Assembly: GCA_023417315.1 (NCBI GenBank)
Contig: JAEZFW010000069.1
Span: 144,410 to 208,409 of the forward strand
From: Pseudomonadota bacterium
Lineage (GTDB): Bacteria; Pseudomonadota; Gammaproteobacteria; Steroidobacterales; Steroidobacteraceae
DNA: 64,000 bases
Direction of reading: 5' to 3'
The position numbers and the translations under genes are program-made. Below, in pieces: positions 17,539 through 26,276 of the stretch (positions are counted from its first letter, which is position 1; every line of letters starts with the position of its first letter). The notes beneath the pieces are model-generated. The model made no database searches, was not told where the DNA came from, and saw only the letters and a program-made list of their open reading frames with translations.

Positions 17539-18801
17539 TCAGGCGGTAGACGCGTCTGCGACCGCTGTGTCGCCGCTGTGAGCTGCGGGTGACCACGCCC
17601 GCAGCGCGACCACAGCGAGGATCGCTGCGGCGATGGTCATCGCCAGCCAAGCCACGCCAACGCCGTAGACGACACCGACAACGCCGTAACGTGCGCCGTA
17701 CGCAGCGCACGCGACGCCCGCGAGTAAGCCGGCCCACGTCATCACGTTGAACGCCGCGAGCGCACGCGTCGACCCAAACGCTTGCACGATGGCGCTGACG
17801 AATCCGTTGATCACTTTGACGAGGCCGGTCACGATGACCGCCGTGAGCAACGCTGCGGAGATGTCATAGCGGCCCATGAGGAAGCGATCCGAGATCCAGG
17901 GCGTGACGATCACCACGGCGAGCACCGAAAGAGCAGTAGCCCCGAAGATGATCATGCCTTCGTGCTTCATGAGGCCTCGCACATCGTGGCGACTGCGGCA
18001 TGCACGCAGACCCGGCAAGAGCGTGTGGCCTACACCGATCTGCAGCATCCGAAACGGACTACCTGCGATGGCAGCGACAACCGCGAACGTCGCGAGGTCC
18101 TCCATCGACAGCGTGCGCGGAATGACGAGCCGCTCGAGCTGCCAGAGTACCTGCGTTGCCAGGAGAATGCCGAACCCTGCAATCGACTCGCGAACGAAGT
18201 TTCGCAGCGGTGGCGCTGCACCCGTTCCTAGCCGTACTTTCGAGCTCGCACGCCATCCGAGCGTGCTCGTGATCAGATACGAAATGGCGATCATCATCGC
18301 GATGGGCAGCGCTTCCTCCCCGCCGATCCACCAGAGCAAAGGCACTGCAAGCAGGAGCACATAGTTGTGCACCTGTCCGAGGAACAGCGAAAAGCCGAAG
18401 CGCTGTTGTGTCTGAAGGATCGCCGTGCCGAACCGATTGAAGCTGGATGCAATGGCGGCGACCAGTATGCAGGCAAGCATCGCGCGCTCGACGCCATACA
18501 AGGCCCACGCGGCGAACGTGATCACGATGCCGCTCACGATGCTGGTCGTGAGGCCCCATCTCCTCAGCTCCTGACTCGCATCGAGTCGATGACGATTGAT
18601 GGAGAGATCGAGACCGAACGGGCCGAGCGTGAGCCCCAGCTGGATGAGCGCGAGGAAGAGCGACAGCGCGCCGAACTCGCTCGATGCCAACACGCGCGCG
18701 AGCAGGATGTTGGCGATCGCGAATCCGAATCCGCCAGCCATCAGCATCGCGGCGGCACGCAATGCGGGCGAACGCAGCAATGCGCTCAGCTTTTGACGCA
18801 A
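17539..18801 (-). CDS. Oligosaccharide flippase-like polytopic membrane protein (MOP superfamily)
   Basis: A 420-aa integral membrane protein with about 12-14 hydrophobic segments. The N-terminus (MLMAGGFGFAIANILLARVL followed by ASSEFGALSLFLAL) resembles Wzx/polysaccharide-transporter flippases of the MOP exporter superfamily, as does the weakly conserved central ATQVLWQLERLVIPRTLS. Such proteins flip lipid-linked glycans across the inner membrane. There are no glycosyltransferases next to it, so the pathway is unknown. It is divergent from the GH13 gene and convergent with the large lipoprotein. Confidence 0.65.
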   Translation of the reverse strand: MRQKLSALLRSPALRAAAMLMAGGFGFAIANILLARVLASSEFGALSLFLALIQLGLTLGPFGLDLSINRHRLDASQELRRWGLTTSIVSGIVITFAAWALYGVERAMLACILVAAIASSFNRFGTAILQTQQRFGFSLFLGQVHNYVLLLAVPLLWWIGGEEALPIAMMIAISYLITSTLGWRASSKVRLGTGAAPPLRNFVRESIAGFGILLATQVLWQLERLVIPRTLSMEDLATFAVVAAIAGSPFRMLQIGVGHTLLPGLRACRSRHDVRGLMKHEGMIIFGATALSVLAVVIVTPWISDRFLMGRYDISAALLTAVIVTGLVKVINGFVSAIVQAFGSTRALAAFNVMTWAGLLAGVACAAYGARYGVVGVVYGVGVAWLAMTIAAAILAVVALRAWSPAAHSGDTAVADASTA

Positions 18802-18930
18802 ATGCCCTCCCCAGGGACTATCGAGGACGCGCGTAACCCTCGCGGCCGCGCTCGTGTGCCCAAACTCCCGAGGTCTCGCCAGAGTTCCTTGGATAGCGAA
18901 TCGACAGCGAGGTACTTCACGTTACGCTCC

Positions 18931-21045
18931 ATGCGCACGCTCCTGATCGTCCTCCTCAGCCTGGCGGCGGCGCCGCCAACCCTCTGTGCTCCTGGTATTG
19001 AGTGGGACACAGACGGCGGTGATGCGTGGGCGCGCGCTCTCAAACTCTCGGGGCGGATTCACGGTGGCTGCGATGAGATTTGGTTGCGCTCGCCTACTGC
19101 ACACGTGCTTGGAGTGATCGTCGAGGAACGCTTCACCGGCGTCGTTCCGCTGCTTCCGGGTGATAACGAGATCATCGCCGAGTGCAGGGTCTCATCGCGA
19201 ACCGTCTCGGAATCTAGACCACTGCACTTGCGCGTTCCGCTCTCCGACACCCCCAAAGCCTGGGTGCGCATCTGGACAGACAAATCTGTGATTCGCCTTG
19301 ACGCAGGGAGAACAGAGCGTGCGCCTGCGCGTGCAGCACCAATCGTTCGCTACGAATGGTTTAGTGAACCCGACAATCCCGCACCATTACGGACGTCACA
19401 TGGGGAGCGGCTTCTCGAGCACGCGGGGATCGCCGGAGAACAGCTCCAGCTGGAATCGCCCATCGCACATGGTGAGTACTACGTGAGATTGCGTGTCCTC
19501 GATGCGCTCGGCCGCAGCGATGAATCACGCGCGGTGTTTCGAGTCGGTCATCTTGGAGCCGAGCGGGTCGATCTCGATTCGGAGCATCCCAAGTGGGTGA
19601 ATGAAGCCGTTCTGTATGGCGCGACACCGTACATGTTCGAGCCGCAGAGCTTCGAGGGGGTGCGCGAACGGCTGGATGAGATCGCCGCGCTGGGCGCCAC
19701 TGCGCTCTGGTTGTCACCCGTGACCGACGCTGCACCGGACGATTTTGGCTATGCGGTCACCAACCATTTCTCCTTGCGTGCACGCTTTGGAGATGCGAAC
19801 GCGTTTCGGCGACTGGTGCGCGAAGCGCGTGGGAAGGGATTGAGAGTCATCGTCGATTTCGTGCCGAATCACGTTTCGGATCAGCACGAGTATCACCAAC
19901 GCGCCCTCAAGCAAGGCGCGCGATCACCTTACTACGATTGGTTCGATCGCAATGAAGCAGGCGAGATCACCCAGTACTTCGACTGGGCGCATCTGAAGAA
20001 TCTCGACTACGACAGCCCAGAGGTGCAGAACTATATGATCGAGGCGTTCCGACGCTTCGTTCGCGATTTCGAGGTGGATGGCTTTCGAGTCGATGCGAGC
20101 TGGGCCGTTGCACGACGCGCGCCCGAGTTCTGGCCGAGGTTGCGCGAGGAGCTGAAACGCATCGATCCCAATCTCTTTCTGCTGGCCGAAGCGTCCGCAC
20201 GCGAGCCATATCACGTCGCGAACGGGTTCGACGCCGCGTATGACTGGACGCATGAGCTTGGGCAATGGGCATGGCACGATGCATTCGTGAACGGGACGGT
20301 CAATGCTGCAAAGCTTCGAGCAGCGCTGACGAACGATGGCCAAGGATTTCCGCCCGATACCCTCACCTTGCGCTTTCTCAACAACAACGACACTGGAGCG
20401 CGCTTCGTGACGAGACATGGCCTCACGCTCACGAAGCTGGCGGCGACGCTAATGTTCACATTGCCTGGCATTCCCCTGATCTACAACGGCGATGAGATCG
20501 GCGCCGAGTTCGAACCGTACGATGAAGGCCCGCCGTTCGAGTGGAACGACCAACATCCGCTCACCGCTCACTACCGCGCGCTCACTGCTTTGCGCGCGCA
20601 AACACCAGCGCTCCGCACACGAAAGATCGAGCTACTCGAGACGAAGAATGAAGAGGACGTATTGGCGTACCTGCGCCCGGATGAAAGCGGCGACGACGCA
20701 CTCGTGATTCTCAACTTTGGGAAGAAGCCGGTCGAGGTGAGCGCCGGCGATGACGAATGCGCCAAGACGTTCACGCGCTTCGCACGAGCACGCGATCTAC
20801 TCAGCGGCGGGCAAGTCCAGCTGCCGTTCCAAGTCGCACCGCAAGGCGCGGTAGTGCTTGTGGCTGGCGATGACTCTCGCAAAGCGCGCCAAGCCCGCAA
20901 AGCAGAAGTTAGACCCAATCGATCAACGCGCTGGTGCACTCAAACAGTCGAACAACAGACAAGAAAAGTGACTCTCGCGGAGACGCAGAGACGCGGAGAT
21001 AAGCAGCCGGAAGGAGACCCCGAATCATTCGATGGGGCTGGCTGA
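18931..21045 (+). CDS. Secreted glycoside hydrolase family 13 (alpha-amylase-type) with repeat-derived C-terminus
   Basis: Acts on alpha-glucans or similar alpha-glycosides outside the cytoplasm. The start MRTLLIVLLSLAAAPPTLC is a signal peptide. Residues about 25-205 look like Ig-type/beta-sandwich modules. The GH13 barrel starts near 228 (WVNEAVLYGATPYMFEP) and has VDFVPNHVSD (region I), GFRVDASW (nucleophile D388), LLAEAS (acid/base E420) and NNNDTGAR (D487; the usual motif is NHD). A small C-terminal beta domain ends near PQGAVVLVAG. The last 60 or so residues read through an intergenic repeat element and are basic and low-complexity, so the ancestral stop was probably earlier. Family membership is certain; substrate is not. 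Confidence 0.85.
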   Translation: MRTLLIVLLSLAAAPPTLCAPGIEWDTDGGDAWARALKLSGRIHGGCDEIWLRSPTAHVLGVIVEERFTGVVPLLPGDNEIIAECRVSSRTVSESRPLHLRVPLSDTPKAWVRIWTDKSVIRLDAGRTERAPARAAPIVRYEWFSEPDNPAPLRTSHGERLLEHAGIAGEQLQLESPIAHGEYYVRLRVLDALGRSDESRAVFRVGHLGAERVDLDSEHPKWVNEAVLYGATPYMFEPQSFEGVRERLDEIAALGATALWLSPVTDAAPDDFGYAVTNHFSLRARFGDANAFRRLVREARGKGLRVIVDFVPNHVSDQHEYHQRALKQGARSPYYDWFDRNEAGEITQYFDWAHLKNLDYDSPEVQNYMIEAFRRFVRDFEVDGFRVDASWAVARRAPEFWPRLREELKRIDPNLFLLAEASAREPYHVANGFDAAYDWTHELGQWAWHDAFVNGTVNAAKLRAALTNDGQGFPPDTLTLRFLNNNDTGARFVTRHGLTLTKLAATLMFTLPGIPLIYNGDEIGAEFEPYDEGPPFEWNDQHPLTAHYRALTALRAQTPALRTRKIELLETKNEEDVLAYLRPDESGDDALVILNFGKKPVEVSAGDDECAKTFTRFARARDLLSGGQVQLPFQVAPQGAVVLVAGDDSRKARQARKAEVRPNRSTRWCTQTVEQQTRKVTLAETQRRGDKQPEGDPESFDGAG

Positions 21046-21168
21046 TTCAATCCAACCACCACGCTTCAAAACATACCGTCTAATGTTCTTACCTCCGCGT
21101 CCCTGCGTCTCTGCGAGAGCTAATTCTTCTCTGGCTTAGCGAGCTTGGCGTGCTTCGCGAGATTTTCT
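20874..21168. repeat. Nested periodic-arm element, 9-nt class (copy 2), overlapping the GH13 3' end
   Basis: Outer arms: CTCGCAAAG CGCGCCAAG (continuing CCCGCAAAGC) at 20874-20908, against the reverse complement CTCGCGAAG CACGCCAAG (continuing CTCGCTAAG) at 21136-21168. Inner arms near 20970-21003 and 21087-21121 repeat CTCGCGGAG ACGCAGAG and ACGCGGAG. The central core has AAGGAGACCCCGAATCATTC. One element appears inserted in, or grown within, another. Confidence 0.75.
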
Positions 21169-21224
21169 TATCCCAATACCAGCGGCCGACGTGAGCGAGC
21201 TCACTCCGGCCGCTGGTTTGAGCT

Positions 21225-22283
21225 TTAGCGCTCGGCGAGGGCGGCGACGAGCGCGCCGCGGGCGGTCGCGGTGAGCGGGTCGCTCGCGAGCCGCACTTCC
21301 GACACCTGGAACGGCAGTGGACGGCGACGCAGCGCCTTCTCGAAGCGATCGCGAAAACCGTTCGGCTTCGCAGTGCCCCCTGCCAACACGATCGGTAACG
21401 CTTGATCAGTACGCGGCAGTCGCTGCGACTTCGTTACGGCGCGGGACAACTCCTCGACCAGCATGTCGATCAGCTTGTCATAGTAGATATGGAGAGCCTT
21501 GTCGATCTTGTCGTTCGTCGGGCGGTTCAGGTCGAGCGTTTCTTCCTTGATCGCCTTCACGCGCGTCGCAGGCTCGTGTACCACTGTGCCAACCGAGCTG
21601 TCGATGAAGTCGCCGCCGTGCGGGATGCTGAACGTGAGCGAGGGAATCGACAAGAACGAGAAGGCGACGTTGCACATGCCGCCGCCGCAGGAGATGCCGA
21701 TCCCCGTGAAGTTCTCCTTCGAGAGCTCCGCAAGCACGACCGCGAGACCTTCGTTGACGGCGAGCGGCGTGTAGCCGCGATCGCGCAAGTAACGCTTGAT
21801 CGTCTCCTCGTGATACGTAAGCTCGGCGCCCATATCGCGCGCTGCAGCCGGCACGGAGAACGCGATCATCTCGCCGGAAGAATGAGCCGTCGGCACGAGC
21901 GAGCCCAAGATCGTCTCGAGCACATGTGCCGCCGCAGGCTCGCCCGGATTGAGGATGCCCTTGGCCATGGGGCGGCGCACCTCGGCGTTGAACATGTGCG
22001 CGAACTTCTCGGCATCGGAGCCGTAGACGACGAGCTCCTCGCCTTCGCGATAGAACGCCATCTTGCTCTGCTGCAACGAGCTCTCGTGCAGCGAGCTGTA
22101 AGGCACCACGAAGAACGCGTTCAACTGCGCGCCCGTCTCAGACTTCTTCGCATCGCCCTTCGCGGTCACGACCTTGCTCGTGCCCACGTCTAGACCAATC
22201 CGTGCGCGTGAGCCCGCGCCCGCCTGCGTGCCGCCGCTCGTCGCGTTGCCGGACTCGGCTCCGAAATCGGTTCTGTCTTCCAT
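21225..22283 (-). CDS. Actin/Hsp70-fold ATPase (FtsA/MreB/ParM superfamily), function unknown
   Basis: A 352-aa protein with the actin-fold nucleotide site: phosphate-1 IGLDVGTSKVV (29-39), connect-1 NEGLAVVLAE (177-186), phosphate-2 GIGISCGGGMCNVAF (194-208) and adenosine motif IVLAGGTAKPNGF (298-310). It lacks the E. coli FtsA 1C architecture and the MreB length, and starts with about 27 Ser/Gly-rich residues. The chromosomal mreB and ftsA would be elsewhere. It begins 4 nt after the stop of a membrane-anchored amidase gene, with its ribosome-binding site (GAGGAT) inside that gene's end, so the two are almost certainly one operon. I infer a filament or scaffold coupled to peptidoglycan processing. 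Confidence 0.75.
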   Translation of the reverse strand: MEDRTDFGAESGNATSGGTQAGAGSRARIGLDVGTSKVVTAKGDAKKSETGAQLNAFFVVPYSSLHESSLQQSKMAFYREGEELVVYGSDAEKFAHMFNAEVRRPMAKGILNPGEPAAAHVLETILGSLVPTAHSSGEMIAFSVPAAARDMGAELTYHEETIKRYLRDRGYTPLAVNEGLAVVLAELSKENFTGIGISCGGGMCNVAFSFLSIPSLTFSIPHGGDFIDSSVGTVVHEPATRVKAIKEETLDLNRPTNDKIDKALHIYYDKLIDMLVEELSRAVTKSQRLPRTDQALPIVLAGGTAKPNGFRDRFEKALRRRPLPFQVSEVRLASDPLTATARGALVAALAER

Positions 22284-22287
22284 CGAT

Positions 22288-23721
22288 CTATCCTCGCTTG
22301 TCTTGAGTCTTGAGAGTGGGGGATTCGCGCGCTACGTTGGCATCGCTAGGCGCTTGCTTCGTCCATTCCTGATAGCGCGCCTGCCGCTCGCGGCGCACCT
22401 CATCGACGCTCGTGGCGCGCTCACGCGCCTCGTCGGCCAACAGTTGATCGGCCGCGAGCAAACCGGGCCAAGGCTCGCCGAGCGTCTTCAAGAAATCGTC
22501 GTCATACCGAAAGCCGAATAGCGCAACACTTGGCGTTGCCTGCGCGTACAGATTCGGCAATCCGAATGCCTCGAACGGAAAACCGCGCGCCCAATCGAGG
22601 TGATACCCGATCAGCTTGCGTTTGGCGTTCACGCTCGTGAGTCCATGCGTCACGCACATCTCCGGTGCGATCGCGAACCGCTGCCGCAAGTAGTGCGTCA
22701 GATTGCGCCCCGCAATGAGCTGCGCACGCGTGATCGGCAGTGTGCGCCCGCCTTCCCAGCGCGACTCGAACGAGACACCCAGGAATGCATTGTTCAAATC
22801 CAGATACACGTCCTGATTGCGGGCCCAGATGCCACGCCCGGCATGATTTGCACGCGTTTCGTCGTCGACGATTCGATACACGCGTCCGAATCGGTCGATG
22901 AGATAGTTGTAGGCCTGCTCTCGTTGCACGTACCTGATGAGGCTCGAGGAGCTGCGGCGAAGCTCGCGCTCGTAGCCTTCTTGCAACGGCCACAGATCGC
23001 TCTCTGAGGTGTGGAAGATGATCCCGACCGGCTTCGAGTGCGTCCCGGATTGCGCTCCGAGCTCACGATGATGGACGACATAGCTGCGCTCCTTGCCTGC
23101 GACGGCGTAGCTCGTCTCGATGCGAAGGCCGTTGCTGTACAGCTCCCAACCGGGACCCTTATCCGCGAGCCAAATGGTCGTCGGCACGATGCCGAGCTCC
23201 TCGGCAGGCAGACTCTCCGCCACAGGCTCCATGCGCGGCTGAGCAACGGACACGTCCAGACCTTCCGTTGGCGCGGCGACTGCAGCGGATGCGCTCTTTT
23301 GCTCCGCGAGCTGCACCGGTTGGTCATCCCCACCAACGTTGATCACGAGGCCTGCGAAGAGCGCCGGAATAAGGAACAAAGTGGCCGCCAAGGCGCCGCC
23401 AATCGAGCGCCGCGCTGCACGCCGAGCGATGCGCACACGCTCCACAACGGCCGTGCACGCATCGGATTCATGTCGCAGCAGGCGGTGAAGAGATTCCAGC
23501 CCGCGCAGTCGATACCACGCGCGGCGCACGGGAGCGCACGGCACGAGATCGACCGCCCCTTCCTCGTGGCGATCGATGGCGCCACGCAAGTACTTGAGCT
23601 TGACCACGGGATCCTCGATGTCGCCCGTAATCCGCGCAAGCTCGGTCCCAAACTCCACGCTGCAGCCCTCGCGTTCGCTGCGATATCGCTCTTCGGGCCG
23701 TATTTGCGCCGTGGCCGTCAC
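22288..23721 (-). CDS. Membrane-anchored N-acetylmuramoyl-L-alanine amidase-like protein (Amidase_2/PGRP fold)
   Basis: A 477-aa protein with about 105 basic cytoplasmic residues, one membrane segment (SIGGALAATLFLIPALFAGL, 106-125), a Pro/Ala-rich linker to about 175 and a periplasmic amidase domain (about 190-385). Zinc-site candidates are H237 (IIFHTSE), H293 (NHAGRG), H359 (CVTHGLTS) and H374 (IGYHLDW), with YNYLIDRFGRVYRIVDDE (271-288) matching the Amidase_2 core. The final D of the usual HxxKxDPG is replaced in GYHLDWARGFPF, so the site is variant. Start is GTG at 23721 with AGGGGAG about 10 nt upstream. The long cytoplasmic head could contact the actin-like protein encoded next to it. 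Confidence 0.75.
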   Translation of the reverse strand: MTATAQIRPEERYRSEREGCSVEFGTELARITGDIEDPVVKLKYLRGAIDRHEEGAVDLVPCAPVRRAWYRLRGLESLHRLLRHESDACTAVVERVRIARRAARRSIGGALAATLFLIPALFAGLVINVGGDDQPVQLAEQKSASAAVAAPTEGLDVSVAQPRMEPVAESLPAEELGIVPTTIWLADKGPGWELYSNGLRIETSYAVAGKERSYVVHHRELGAQSGTHSKPVGIIFHTSESDLWPLQEGYERELRRSSSSLIRYVQREQAYNYLIDRFGRVYRIVDDETRANHAGRGIWARNQDVYLDLNNAFLGVSFESRWEGGRTLPITRAQLIAGRNLTHYLRQRFAIAPEMCVTHGLTSVNAKRKLIGYHLDWARGFPFEAFGLPNLYAQATPSVALFGFRYDDDFLKTLGEPWPGLLAADQLLADEARERATSVDEVRRERQARYQEWTKQAPSDANVARESPTLKTQDKRG

Positions 23722-24305
23722 GACTTAGAAACTCCCCTTTCACCCGCGGCATGAAGTGCATGCATCGTTTTCACGCCCGCGATTGCCGTCATAACCTGCT
23801 CGACCGATCCCCAAAGTATTCCGTGTTCCGCGCGGGCTGCTCTCTCAATCGCTCATAGGACCGACTCCTAAGGGGTCCTATTCACGCATGAGGTGCGATC
23901 GGGGACGTGGCGGCCCCCTTTAGCGCCAGCTCGAAACAGCATTATTTGATCGGGCTTAGGTCATTGAATCTACGAGGGCCTACAGTCTCCATGTGTGATG
24001 CACGTCGCGCAATCGGTGATTAATGACAAATTGCACCGGACGCTCTCTGCGTGGCTCTTCTGGCATCATCCGATAAAGCTGCTGCCGCTCGCCTCCACGA
24101 GCCGAAAACGGCGGCAGCCATGCTCGCAGGGCTCTCTGTCCAACGGCCGCTATGGCCTCGAACCTCGGTCCCTCTTGTTTTCGGGGTTTGCCGGCCCATA
24201 TTCGCGGGGCGGCGCTGCCCATGCCGACAGCGTTCTGGACTATAATCCGCGCCCCCATTTTTCTGACCGATACGTAATTTCTTGGCCAACCCAAAGGAAA
24301 CCGAT
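23722..24305. other. 584-nt divergent control region of the amidase and coiled-coil genes
   Basis: Contains an inverted repeat at 23855-23881 and a consensus -10 hexamer TATAAT at 24241-24246, about 60 nt upstream of the coiled-coil start; no good -35 is spaced with it. No gene is evident. A short ATG frame at 24304 (six codons) overlaps the start of the coiled-coil gene. Confidence 0.5.
23855..23881. promoter_or_regulatory. Inverted repeat ATAGGACC-N11-GGTCCTAT
   Basis: Perfect 8-bp arms separated by 11 nt, 134 nt upstream of the amidase start. It could bind a dimeric regulator of the amidase-actin operon or form a short hairpin. No second copy was seen in the window. Confidence 0.45.
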
Positions 24306-25046
24306 GTGGATCAAGCGCAATTAGAGCTGCAGTTGAAAGTGTGGAAGGAGCTTGCGATCAGCAAGCAGGTGTTGATGCGGGGTGCCGCCGAAGCCTTGAA
24401 GCTGGACCCCAATTGTTCTCACGACGAGCTCAAAGACGCGCTTGAGGGTGTGCTGAAGAAGATCGCGGCCGCCGAGACAACCGTCGCCGAGACGCGCGAG
24501 CAAGCCAAGCAGCAGGTGGCTACGCTCGAGAAGAAGCTCGCAGCAGCCGCAAAGGCACAAACGACGGCTGAATCGCAAGCTGCGGAGCTGCAGAAGAATC
24601 TCGAGAACACGACTCAGGCCATCGCGGTCGAACGTACGTCGACGGCGAACGAGATCAAGAAGCTCAAGGAGCGAGTGGCTGAACGAGAGAAGGAAATCAA
24701 GGCGATCAACACTGCGCTGTCGGACACGCCGGAGAACGTTCTGAAGAAGATGAACGCGCTCAAAAAGGAAAAGCGTGCAGAGTCCGACCTGCGCAAGCAG
24801 GAGGAAGCGACCGCCAACGCCCTGCGCGCCGATAAGCGCAAGCTCGAGCAGCAACTCGCCGATAGCAAGAAGAACGCGACTACGCTTGCGAAGCAGTATC
24901 GCGATCTGCACGAAGCGTGCGTGAAGATGCACGAAGCGGCTGCCGGCGCCAAAGACGCGAAGGACATCCCGAGCGTGCCAGAGCTCGACGAGAAGCTGCT
25001 CGAATCGATCGAGCAGGACGAATCGACTGCAGCGAAGAAGAAATAA
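24306..25046 (+). CDS. Coiled-coil protein of unknown function
   Basis: A 246-aa soluble, highly charged Ala/Lys/Glu/Gln-rich protein that looks like one long helical coiled coil from about residue 50 to 215 (for example KLKERVAEREKEIKAINTAL, KRKLEQQLADSKKNATTLAK), with a more globular N-terminal 45 residues (WKELAISKQVLMRGAAEALK) and a C-terminal KKK. There is no signal peptide or membrane segment. I chose GTG at 24306 because AAAGGA sits 7-8 nt upstream; an in-frame TTG at 24282 has no such site. It is divergent from the amidase/actin-like operon, so it may be a structural partner. No named family recognised. Confidence 0.7.
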   Translation: MDQAQLELQLKVWKELAISKQVLMRGAAEALKLDPNCSHDELKDALEGVLKKIAAAETTVAETREQAKQQVATLEKKLAAAAKAQTTAESQAAELQKNLENTTQAIAVERTSTANEIKKLKERVAEREKEIKAINTALSDTPENVLKKMNALKKEKRAESDLRKQEEATANALRADKRKLEQQLADSKKNATTLAKQYRDLHEACVKMHEAAAGAKDAKDIPSVPELDEKLLESIEQDESTAAKKK

Positions 25047-25054
25047 GCTTGTAT

Positions 25055-25089
25055 CGAGGAAGAGGGAGTGACGCCTCTTCCTCGTTCTT
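25055..25089 (+). terminator. Hairpin terminator after the coiled-coil gene
   Basis: Perfect 11-bp stem CGAGGAAGAGG / CCTCTTCCTCG with an 8-nt loop, followed by TTCTT, 8 nt after the stop codon. Confidence 0.8.
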
Positions 25090-25095
25090 GCCGGG

Positions 25096-25148
25096 AACGG
25101 GCGCGGTAGCGCCTCTCACCCGCCCGCTGATCACCAACCACTAACCGT
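25096..25148. repeat. Degenerate periodic-arm element (copy 3)
   Basis: The right side reads ACCAACC ACTAACC, matching the 7-nt CTAACCG class, and ends about 10 nt from the stop of the LuxR-type gene. The left side (GGCGCGGTAGCGCC) keeps at most one unit. Weaker than the other copies. Confidence 0.4.
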
Positions 25149-25157
25149 TTTCTTGCG

Positions 25158-26276
25158 CTAGCCCAGCTGATTCAGACGCGCGAGCAGCTCAACCTGTCTG
25201 CTCACACCCGCCTTCGCCAGCAGCGCCTTGATCTGTGCGCGCACGGTTCCCACGGATACCTCGCGCTTTTCCGCGATGGCCTCTGGCGTCTTACCGGCGC
25301 TCAGCTGCAGAGCGATATCCGTTTCGGCAGCGGTCATGCCGTAGATGCTCTGCAGGATCGCGGCACGTCGCTCTTTGCTGTCCGCACCGCGAACGACGAC
25401 CATGACGCGCGGCGTGAACCCGAGCTCGAACTGTCGCGATGCAAGTCCGATGACATCGAGGATCAGCGGCTCGAAATCCCGTTCCGACTTGCGCACCGCC
25501 ACGGTGCGAGCGAACGGCGCCCCAACGGTGCCGCGATCGAGCACTGCGGCGGCGATCGCATCGTTCAGCGCTTTCGCATCGAATGGTGCTGCGCTCGCAA
25601 GTCTGCCCTGGCGCAGCTGCAGTCCTTTCTCCGAGGCGACCAGGCGCTCGGCGGCCGGCGTGAGTTTCCGCACCGTGCCCGCACCGTCGCAGAGAAATGC
25701 CGCAACCGACAACGCCTCGAGCGCGCCGGTGAGGAGCGCTTCTTCGTTCCCCTGCAACGCCAAGTGTGTGCGAACTGCGGCTCGCACATGCGGCGCGATC
25801 GAGGCGAACACCCTCTTCTCACATTGGTTGATGTGTCCCTGACGATGGGTCCGCACGACTGCAAGACCGATCAGCGAATCGCGCGTTCGATCCAGCGTGG
25901 CGAGACAGATGTATGGAACATTGCGAGGGCATGCAAACTCTTGGTAATGCGCGTGACGCGCGTACTCCTCGGGCGTGATGAAGTCGGCTTCGGCGCGCGC
26001 TTGTAAGAGCGGCGCCTCCAGCCCCGCTCTTACGCGCGGATTGATCCGCGGATCGCCGCCGCCGATTTCGTCGAACTCTTTGTGGAAGGCCGGATCGATG
26101 TTCGTGATGAGGCTCAGCGAGACGTTCCAGTTCGCGCCGATTCCGATCAGCTGTCCGTTCTCCGAGCCAGTGGCCTTCGCGAGCTGATCGAGGGCGCCGT
26201 ACCAGCGCGTGCCATCCAGGGCAGCTGTGTGGAAAGCATCCGCCAAGTCCAACCATTGCTCATCGCTTCGAATCAT
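25158..26276 (-). CDS. LuxR-type HTH transcriptional regulator with N-terminal sensor-like region
   Basis: A 372-aa cytoplasmic regulator. The C-terminal 60 residues form a LuxR/GerE helix-turn-helix: YGMTAAETDIALQLSAG, KTPEAIAEKREVSVGTVRAQ and IKALLAKAGVSRQVELLARL, ending at residue 372. The N-terminal 300 residues resemble GAF/PAS-like regions found in single-protein LuxR regulators of proteobacteria, but show no receiver domain and no autoinducer-binding signature, so the signal is unknown. ATG at 26276. It stands alone between the coiled-coil gene and the symporter operon, and a repeat element separates it from the latter. Confidence 0.82.
   Translation of the reverse strand: MIRSDEQWLDLADAFHTAALDGTRWYGALDQLAKATGSENGQLIGIGANWNVSLSLITNIDPAFHKEFDEIGGGDPRINPRVRAGLEAPLLQARAEADFITPEEYARHAHYQEFACPRNVPYICLATLDRTRDSLIGLAVVRTHRQGHINQCEKRVFASIAPHVRAAVRTHLALQGNEEALLTGALEALSVAAFLCDGAGTVRKLTPAAERLVASEKGLQLRQGRLASAAPFDAKALNDAIAAAVLDRGTVGAPFARTVAVRKSERDFEPLILDVIGLASRQFELGFTPRVMVVVRGADSKERRAAILQSIYGMTAAETDIALQLSAGKTPEAIAEKREVSVGTVRAQIKALLAKAGVSRQVELLARLNQLG

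Noticed and set aside
21225..22283. Assignment as FtsA, MreB or MamK
   Set aside because: The actin-fold motifs fit the superfamily only; length, N-terminus and operon context do not match any of these.
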